Shown here: one piece after another, positions 57,774 through 64,000 of the stretch
How the letters are laid out: each line of letters starts with the position of its first letter
How positions within the stretch are numbered: the first letter of the stretch is position 1
Assembly (NCBI RefSeq): GCF_000614585.1
Contig: NZ_BAKX01000002.1
Location: 124,001-188,000, forward strand
Direction of reading: 5' to 3'
Origin: Porphyromonas gingivicanis JCM 15907
GTDB taxonomy: Bacteria > Bacteroidota > Bacteroidia > Bacteroidales > Porphyromonadaceae
Length of the DNA stretch: 64,000 nt
Position numbers and translations under genes: made by a program
The notes under the pieces: model-generated
Databases searched by the model: none
Told to the model about the DNA's origin: nothing
What the model saw: the letters and a program-made list of their open reading frames with translations, nothing else

Positions 57774-59113
57774 ATGCCCGAATCATCGCTCCAACAGTCG
57801 CTGAGTAATGCCTCGTTGCGAAAGTTGATATGGGGGCTTGCGATACCCAATATCGTTTCCAACATCACAGTGCCACTACTCTCTTTAGTGGATGTGGGGC
57901 TGGCGGGCAATATGGCGGTGTATGGAAGCATCGGAGCGTGGCGCTCGCCTCTGTCGTGGTCAATACTCTGTACTGGCTGTTTGGCTTTCTTCGTATGGGG
58001 ACTACAGGTCTTGTAGCCCAAGCCTTCGGAGCCGATGATGTGGAGGCCATCAACCGAAACCTCGGAAGAGGGGTAGTTTTAGCTTTATTGATAGGGATTC
58101 TTCTCTCCCTTACGATGCCTTTAATGGCTTTCTTCGTCCATGCTATGGCACAGGGCGATATTGAGATGGCATTTCAAGCCGAGCGGTATATTCGTGTGTC
58201 CCTTTTGGGTGCTCCTGCCACGATGTTGCTCTATGTTTTTAATGGATGGTTTATCGGTATGCAGAACACGCGCACCCCGATGATAGGAGCTATTCTCGTT
58301 AATCTGCTTAATATCCTCATTAGTTACGTTTGTGTGCGAGGGTATGCTATGGGGGTCGAAGGGTTGGCATGGGGCACTATTGTGGCTCAATACATAGGGG
58401 TACTTTTTCTTTTGTTGAGTGCACGTTTCCTCTACCGTCCTATCCTAAAGCAGTTTCGGATTAAGGAGCTTTTGCAACTCCATGGCGCTCGCCACTATTT
58501 GGGTGTGAATAGAGATCTTTTTTTACGCTCTATACTTTTAAGTGGCGTTACTCTTTTCTTTACCTATGCTTCGACTAAGGAGGGCGAAGTAGTGGTTTCT
58601 GCCAACACATTGCTGTTGCAGTTCTTTACCCTCTTCTCCTATTTTATGGACGGATTTGCCTATGCGGGCGAGGCGTTGGCAGGTCGTTTTATCGGAATGA
58701 AGCAACGCTCTCTTTTGGAACGACTTGTACGCCAACTTTTTATCATAGGAGTACCTCTAACTCTCTTTACAGCTCTGCTCTACTATCTGCTGCCTGCTCC
58801 GCTTTTGCATTTACTCTCCAATAGAGAAGATATTGTAGCCTCTGCTATGGAGTATGTGTTCTGGGCAGCTCTTATACCGCCGATGGGTTTTGCTGCCTTC
58901 CTTTGGGATGGGATTTTTATTGGGGGGACCTATGCCAAAGGGTTGCTCTGGAGTATGCTTTGGGCAGCCGCTCTCTTTTTCTTGCTCTACTATACGTTGC
59001 ATCCCTATTGGGGGGTAACGGCACTCTGGCTCGCTTTCAACGTCTATCTCCTTACAAGAGGAGCGGTGCAAACATTCCTTTTCCCTCGCTTTTTACGCCG
59101 ATTGAGTTTTTAA
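57774..59113 (+). CDS. MATE family multidrug/Na+ efflux transporter (one frameshift)
   Basis: Restored length is 446 residues with 12 predicted membrane helices. MATE landmarks are IPNIVSNITVPLLSLVDVGLAGN in outline in helix 1, TGLVAQAFGADD, and FIGMQNTRTPM before the centre. It exports cationic drugs or other compounds in exchange for Na+ or H+. The frame breaks at 57938: GGAGCGTGGCG should be GGAGCGGTGGCG, giving GSIGAVALASVVVNTLYW. It is close in type to the DinF branch of the family, but this cannot be fixed from motifs alone. Confidence 0.9.
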
Positions 59114-59238
59114 CTCCTCCTCGCTTTGTGGGGTAGAGTTTTATATCCAAAATCTTTTTTCTCTATGGGCTGTTGCTCGTGGCTCTTTGCTTTATTGTAC
59201 TTTTGTCGAGAAGTAAATTGTATCAAATTAATATAGTA

Positions 59239-60174
59239 ATGCCTTATAGATTGCTTACGGGGATGGGGGCAGATTCGACCCAAAAAGCCGAACCTATTAT
59301 TCCCAAAGACCTTTCTGCTGAACAAATTGCCAAAATCGACTTTGGTGGCCTTTTCTCCGATTGGCTTAAACTCTTCATAGACTTTGGAATACGAGTCCTC
59401 ATAGCCGTAGTTATTTTCTACGTAGGACGCTTACTCTCTCGATTTATATTGCGCCTTATTGTCAAGGCGATGGTAAAGCGCAACATAGACCCTGCCGTAC
59501 GTTCGTTTCTTAACTCCTTTTTGAAGGTTGTTTTTGTTATAATACTGCTCATTGTAGCTATCAATATACTGGGTGTTGCCCCCGTATCCTTTGCAGCCCT
59601 TATGGCAGCGGCAGGGGTTACTTTGGGAGCTTCGTTGAGCGGTCAGTTGCAGAACTTTGCTGGGGGCATCATACTACTTGTTACACGCCCCTTTCATGTG
59701 GGAGACTACATACAGTTCGAGTCCGTCGAAGGTTTCGTGCAGAAAGTAGCTATCTTTTATACTACGCTTACCACAGCAGACAATAAAGTGATTCATATCC
59801 CCAATGGACGCCTTTCGAGCGATGTGATTATTAACTTCAGTGCTATGACTATGCGTCGATGTCAGGTTATTGTGGGGGTAGATTACGATACGCCTTTTGA
59901 GAAGGTACGACCCATATTGGAGAAGTTGCTTGAGAGAGACCCGCGCATTTTACGCGACCAACCTATAAATATCGAATTGCACGAGATGGCAGCCAGCTCT
60001 GTTAATATTCTTGTACGTGTTTGGTGTAAAACGGAAGATTATTGGGATCTTTATTGGTGGCTCAATAAAGAGGTGTACTCCGTATTCAATAAAGAGGGTA
60101 TCTCTTTTGCTTTCCCTCAGTTGCGCATCCATCAAGAGAAAGTAAAGAATACAAACCTAGCAGAAAAGGAGTAA
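59239..60174 (+). CDS. MscS-type small-conductance mechanosensitive channel
   Basis: ATG 59239 gives 311 residues. The frame is open from 59173, but a -7-like element (TACTTTTG, 59198-59205) lies between the two starts and favours the downstream one. Three membrane segments are seen (about residues 45-65, 85-105, 107-130). The pore helix is rich in Ala and Gly (MAAAGVTLGASLSGQLQNFAGG), followed by the MscS beta domain (PFHVGDYIQFESVEGFVQKV, VIHIPNGRLSSDVIIN). It releases solutes under osmotic downshift. pheT starts 52 bp later. Confidence 0.92.
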   Translation: MPYRLLTGMGADSTQKAEPIIPKDLSAEQIAKIDFGGLFSDWLKLFIDFGIRVLIAVVIFYVGRLLSRFILRLIVKAMVKRNIDPAVRSFLNSFLKVVFVIILLIVAINILGVAPVSFAALMAAAGVTLGASLSGQLQNFAGGIILLVTRPFHVGDYIQFESVEGFVQKVAIFYTTLTTADNKVIHIPNGRLSSDVIINFSAMTMRRCQVIVGVDYDTPFEKVRPILEKLLERDPRILRDQPINIELHEMAASSVNILVRVWCKTEDYWDLYWWLNKEVYSVFNKEGISFAFPQLRIHQEKVKNTNLAEKE

Positions 60175-60225
60175 TTTTGTAGCCACGGAAGAGAGGGTAT
60201 CCTCTGAACTAAAAACAAGACATAT

Positions 60226-62705
60226 ATGAACATATCTTACAAATGGCTTGCAGACTACTTGCCAGCCGTCAAAGAAATGACCCCTCAAGAAGTAGCCGAT
60301 GCGCTCACTTCTATTGGGCTCGAAACAGGAAGTGTAGAACGTGTGGACTCCATCAAGGGTGGGTTAGAAGGTCTTGTTGTAGGGCATGTGCTTACCTGTA
60401 CGGAGCATCCCAATTCGGACCATCTGCACTGCACAACAGTAGATGTGGGGACAGAGGAGCCTCTCAAGATAGTTTGCGGAGCGCCCAATATAGCTCAAGG
60501 GCAATATGTTATTGTAGCCACCATCGGCACCACGCTTTATAGCGGGGAAGACTCTTTCGTTATCAAGAAATCTAAGCTAAGAGGCGAGGAAAGCTACGGA
60601 ATGATTTGCTCCGAAGTGGAGATAGGTATCGGTAGCGATAGTAGTGGTATTCTTGCCTTGTCTGATGCTCCCACGCCCGGAACTCCCGCTGCAAAGTATT
60701 TCAATATAGAGTGCGACTATGTTTTGGAGGTAGATATTACCCCCAACCGAGTAGATGCTACCTCTCATTTCGGGGTAGCGAGAGACTTGGCAGCTTATCT
60801 CAATCAGAGAGGTAAGTCCGTACAGGCACAACGCCCCGAGGAGGCGAAACTTTCATCTAACTCTACGGTAGCACCGATAGATATAGCTGTGGAGGTATCC
60901 GAGGAGGCGTGTCCTCGTTATCAAGGGGTAGTGGTAGAGGGGCTAACCAACGGCGAAAGCCCTGAATGGCTCCAGCAACGACTCACGGCGATAGGTTTAC
61001 GTCCGCTCAATCTCTTGGTAGATATTTCCAACTATGTGCTACACGAAATGGGGCAACCCCTTCACTTCTTCGATGCTGACCGCATTGCAGGCGGACGGAT
61101 ACGTGTAGCCCAACTTCCTAAAGATACCCCTTTCACTACCTTGGATGGGGTAGAGCGTAAGTTGCAGGGTACAGAACTGATGATTTGCGATGACCAATAC
61201 AAACCGCTCTGTATGGCAGGTGTCTTTGGTGGATTAGATTCTGGAGTAACGGAGACGACCACTCGTATTTTTATCGAATGTGCCAATTTCAACAGCACGC
61301 TTATCCGTAAGGCTGCCCGTGCGCACGCCCTGAATACCGACTCCTCTTTTCGCTTCGAACGTGGGTTAGACCCCGAAGCAACTCATTTTGCCCTTTGTCG
61401 TGCCCTTTTGTTAATTACGGAGTTAATACCTCAAGCGGTGGTAGGTAGTGGGGTAGATGTATATAGAAAGGCGCCCGAAAAGCCCGAATGTACATTGCGT
61501 AGAAGTAAACTCAACGAGGTAGCAGGGGCAGAGCTTGCCGACGAAACAGTACTCAAAATCTTACAAGACTTAGATATTAACCCTATCAAAACGACAGAGG
61601 ATGGTTGGCTTTTATCGCTTCCCGTTTACCGTACTGATGTGCGCAGAGAGATCGATGTGATAGAGGAAATCCTCCGTATCTATGGTTATAACGAAATCCC
61701 CCTCAAGGGTATATCCATGCGAATTTAAGTACTCGTAGCGAGAACGATTTGGACTACCACTCCGAACTTATATTGAGCGAGCAGTTGGTCGGGGCAGGTT
61801 ATAACGAAATACTCTCGAACTCTCTCACGGCAGAGCGTTACTACACCGAGCTTACCACCTATCCTGCGAGTGAATTGGTCTCGTTGGTTAATCCTCTGAG
61901 CCGAGAGTTGGGCGTATTGCGTCAGACCCTTCTTTTTGGAGGGTTGGAGGCTATCAGTCGTAACTTCCATAACAAACAGAGCGTATGTGCCTTCTTCGAG
62001 TGGGGCAATTGCTATCGAAAAGAAGCACAAGAAGGATTGGAAAAGAACGAACTCTCTGTATATAAAGAAAAAGCTATGTTGGGTCTCTGGCTTTCGGGTA
62101 CACGAGCAGAAAACAACTGGCTTACTCCTGCGCAGAAGATGACCGTTTATCACCTCAAATCGGATGTAGAGAATCTTTTCCGACGTATGCACATTGTGCC
62201 TGATACCCTTCATCTAACAATTTCTTCCAACGACCTTTTTACGGACTGTTTAGAGTATCGTATAGGCGATGCCTCAGGGGCTTGTATTGCATGGTTGGGT
62301 AGGGTTAAGCCTGAGATTACCCACTCTTTTGAGATTGAAGATCCTGTTTTCTATGCCGAGATAGACCGCACACTCCTTATGCAGTGGGGTAGAAAAAGCC
62401 CTCTTCAAGCTAAGGAAATTAACAAATACCCCGTAGTGAAGAGGGATTTGGCTCTTCTTTTGGATGAGGCTATACCTTTTATTGAAATTGAAAAGATAGC
62501 CTACAAGGCAGAGCGCAAACTACTCCAACGTGTAGAACTCTTTGACGTATATACGGGTAAGAACCTCCCTGAGGGTAAAAAGAGTTATGCCGTGAGCTTC
62601 TATCTACAAGACGAAACAGCCACACTTACCGATAAACAGATTGAAAAGAGTATGCTCCGCATCCGTCAGATGCTTGAAAAAGAGTTAGGAGCATCGTTAC
62701 GATAA
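60226..62705 (+). CDS. pheT: Phenylalanine-tRNA ligase beta subunit (one frameshift)
   Basis: Restored length is 826 residues. With PheS it charges tRNA-Phe. Domains in order: N-terminal MNISYKWLADYLP, tRNA-binding OB fold (about 40-150, VLTCTEHPNSDHLH, VCGAPNI), B3/4 editing domain (about 210-390), B5 (about 405-475), core (about 490-700) and the FDX-ACB anticodon-binding domain at the end (VKRDLALLLDEAIPF to the final ELGASLR). The frame breaks at 61707-61709: GGG should be GGGG, giving IPLKGYIHANLSTRSEND. pheS is not in the window. Confidence 0.96.
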
Positions 62706-62740
62706 ATAATAAAAGAATAATATAGAGATACGAAAGATTT

Positions 62741-63463
62741 ATGGGAAGAGCTTTTGAATATCGCAAAGCACGAAAGATGAAACGCTGGGGCAACATGGCT
62801 CGCGTCTTCACAAAGTTAGGTAAAGAGATAACCATGGCGGTAAAAGCTGGTGGTTCGGACCCTGATACCAATCCCCGTTTACGCGTTCTTATACAGACGG
62901 CTAAGAAAGAAAATATGCCTAAGGAAAACGTGGAGCGTGCCATCAAAAAGGCGACCGACAAGGACTTTTCTGATTATAAGGAGGTCAACTACGAAGGATA
63001 TGGTCCTAACGGAATAGCCATCTTTGTAGAGACTGCTACAGACAACACTACTCGTACTGTTGCCAATGTGCGTAGTTACTTCAACAAACATGGCGGTAGT
63101 CTTGGTACTACGGGTAGCCTTGAGTTCCTATTCGACCATAAATGTGTCTTCCATCTTCGTAAACGAGAAGACATAGATTTGGAGGAATTTTCGCTTGAGG
63201 TTATCGACTTTGGTGTGGAGGACGAAATTGAAGAGGAGGAGGGCGAACTCATTCTCTATGGAGAGTTTGCTCAAAATGCCGCTTTACAGAGCTACCTCGA
63301 AGAGAATGGTTGGGAAATCCTTTCGGCAGAGTTTGTACGTATCCCCAAAGACTATCGTGACGTAACGCCCGAAGAGGCAGAGCAAGTGAATAAATTAATC
63401 GAAAAGATTGAAGAAGACGAAGATGTACAAAACGTCTTTACCAATATGCGTGAGGCGGAGTAA
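62741..63463 (+). CDS. YebC/PmpR family transcriptional regulator
   Basis: An intact 240-residue protein of the YebC family. It starts with GRAFEYRKARKMKRWGNMARV and shows the family's VKAGGSDPDTNPRLR, NMPKENVERAIKKA and NYEGYGPNGIAIFVE. Members bind DNA as regulators; one branch is now also known to ease translation of proline-rich stretches. The acidic tail (EEDEDVQN) is common. It lies 35 bp after pheT. Confidence 0.94.
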   Translation: MGRAFEYRKARKMKRWGNMARVFTKLGKEITMAVKAGGSDPDTNPRLRVLIQTAKKENMPKENVERAIKKATDKDFSDYKEVNYEGYGPNGIAIFVETATDNTTRTVANVRSYFNKHGGSLGTTGSLEFLFDHKCVFHLRKREDIDLEEFSLEVIDFGVEDEIEEEEGELILYGEFAQNAALQSYLEENGWEILSAEFVRIPKDYRDVTPEEAEQVNKLIEKIEEDEDVQNVFTNMREAE

Positions 63464-63543
63464 GTCTCACTACTTGGGGGATTGCCCCTTGAGAGGGAGG
63501 GCGTGATGAACGCTCCCTTTGCTCCCTTTCATTCCCTTAAATT

Positions 63544-63585
63544 AACCCCTCCCTTCTCTCTACGAAGCGGAGGGGTTCTCTTTTT
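63544..63585 (+). terminator. Terminator after yebC
   Basis: AACCCCTCC (63544-63552) pairs with GGAGGGGTT (63569-63577), followed by CTCTTTTT. The first copy of the 47-bp repeat starts inside its right arm. Confidence 0.85.
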
Positions 63586-63798
63586 CGACTTTGCATAACA
63601 GAGGTTTGGCTTCGTTGTTGTCGGCGTTCTGGGTCAGTCACGTACCTGTGTACGCTCCTTTCCCCCTCATCCTCCACGCCTTGCCCTCCCTCTATTCTCC
63701 AAAGTCTCTGCAAAGGCATCCTTCGTTGCCTTTGGGGCACTTATTGCCAAAGTTCTCTTTTTCGACTTTGCATAACAGAGGTTTGGCTTCGTTGTTGT
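63575..63798. repeat. 47-bp perfect direct repeat
   Basis: Positions 63575-63621 and 63752-63798 are identical over 47 bp (both contain CTTTGCATAACAGAGG and GGCTTCGTTGTTG). The period is 177 bp. The sequence between copies holds no gene that I recognise. Confidence 0.92.
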
Positions 63799-63935
63799 TG
63801 CTCTTCGAGGGGATGCTGGGAGTATCTCCTCTTCATCGCAGAGTGCAAAGAGGGCTTTTTATGATACGCCTATTCGACAGTTTCGATACTTCGTTTACCT
63901 TTGTAACAATCACAATAAGATAAAAAGGTTACATT

Positions 63936-64000
63936 ATGGCAATGACTTGGAAGAATCTTCTGTCCGATATGCGTTTGGGTAAAGAGGACGAGAGGCGCAA
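63936..64000 (+). CDS. N-terminus of a protein cut by the window edge, possibly a dGTPase-like phosphohydrolase
   Basis: The frame starts at ATG 63936 and reads MAMTWKNLLSDMRLGKEDER before the window ends. A W-K-x-L-L-S-x-x-R-x-G start resembles that of dGTP triphosphohydrolases in Bacteroidota, but 21 residues are too few to decide. A -7 element (TACCTTTG, 63896-63903) lies 32 bp upstream, so it is probably transcribed from its own promoter. Confidence 0.5.
   Translation, partial: MAMTWKNLLSDMRLGKEDERR

Overview
The window comes from a bacterium of the phylum Bacteroidota, most likely a Porphyromonas species or close relative. The evidence is a type V (Mfa1-type) fimbrial operon, six genes plus one remnant ending in type IX secretion (T9SS) C-terminal sorting domains, the succinyl-CoA to 4-hydroxybutyrate to crotonyl-CoA pathway of amino-acid-fermenting butyrate producers, a fused SecDF, a malic enzyme fused to a phosphotransacetylase-like domain, and promoters of the Bacteroidota TTTG-N19/20-TAnnTTTG type. 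No tRNA, rRNA, CRISPR array or intact insertion sequence was seen.

Layout. 1-5.8 kb: end of an unidentified gene, then a fimbrial operon (DUF3868/OmpA-like protein, Mfa2-like anchor, Mfa1, accessory fimbrillin) closed by a terminator. 5.8-7.6 kb: gene-poor DNA with a MITE-like inverted repeat, a short direct repeat and one small membrane protein. 7.6-12.6 kb: two large T9SS cargo genes on the minus strand (a three-module leucine-rich-repeat protein and a secreted thioredoxin-like protein). 12.8-18.0 kb: gcvT, a 5'-nucleotidase and maeB. 18.3-18.8 kb: remnant of a leucine-rich-repeat T9SS gene. 19-25.5 kb: 4-hydroxybutyrate operon (dehydratase, NifU-like protein, CoA-transferase, dehydrogenase, CoA-dependent succinate-semialdehyde dehydrogenase) behind a leader of about 600 nt. 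25.6-32.7 kb: housekeeping operon dnaN, exonuclease, coaBC, DUF4835, recN, rlmB, ridA. 32.8-40 kb: a lipoprotein, an LRR/CUB-like T9SS protein, and a minus-strand operon of a lipoprotein plus two T9SS cargo proteins. 40.7-53.4 kb, minus strand: pnp, a TonB-dependent receptor, secDF, nrdB, nrdA. 53.8-56 kb: groES, a 31-residue glycine-rich ORF, groL. 56-64 kb: another T9SS protein, a C_GCAxxG_C_C protein, a MATE transporter, MscS, pheT, yebC and the start of a further gene.

Twelve genes, most of them housekeeping or pathway genes, are broken by 15 small deletions (fourteen of one base, one of two), most of them in short G or C runs. Each reading frame is restored by putting the base or bases back. 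The most economical reading is that the assembly carries systematic homopolymer deletions, not that the genes are dead. Those genes are therefore annotated here as single full-length coding regions, with the break position stated.

The most interesting unexplained items are: a small glycine-rich ORF with a strong Shine-Dalgarno sequence between groES and groL; a 22-bp tandem repeat found at two loci with an identical flanking arrangement; a 47-bp perfect direct repeat near the right end; a triplicated LRR module shared with a decayed gene; a thioredoxin-like domain on a T9SS cargo protein; and the shared C-terminal strand of the fimbrial anchor and major subunit.
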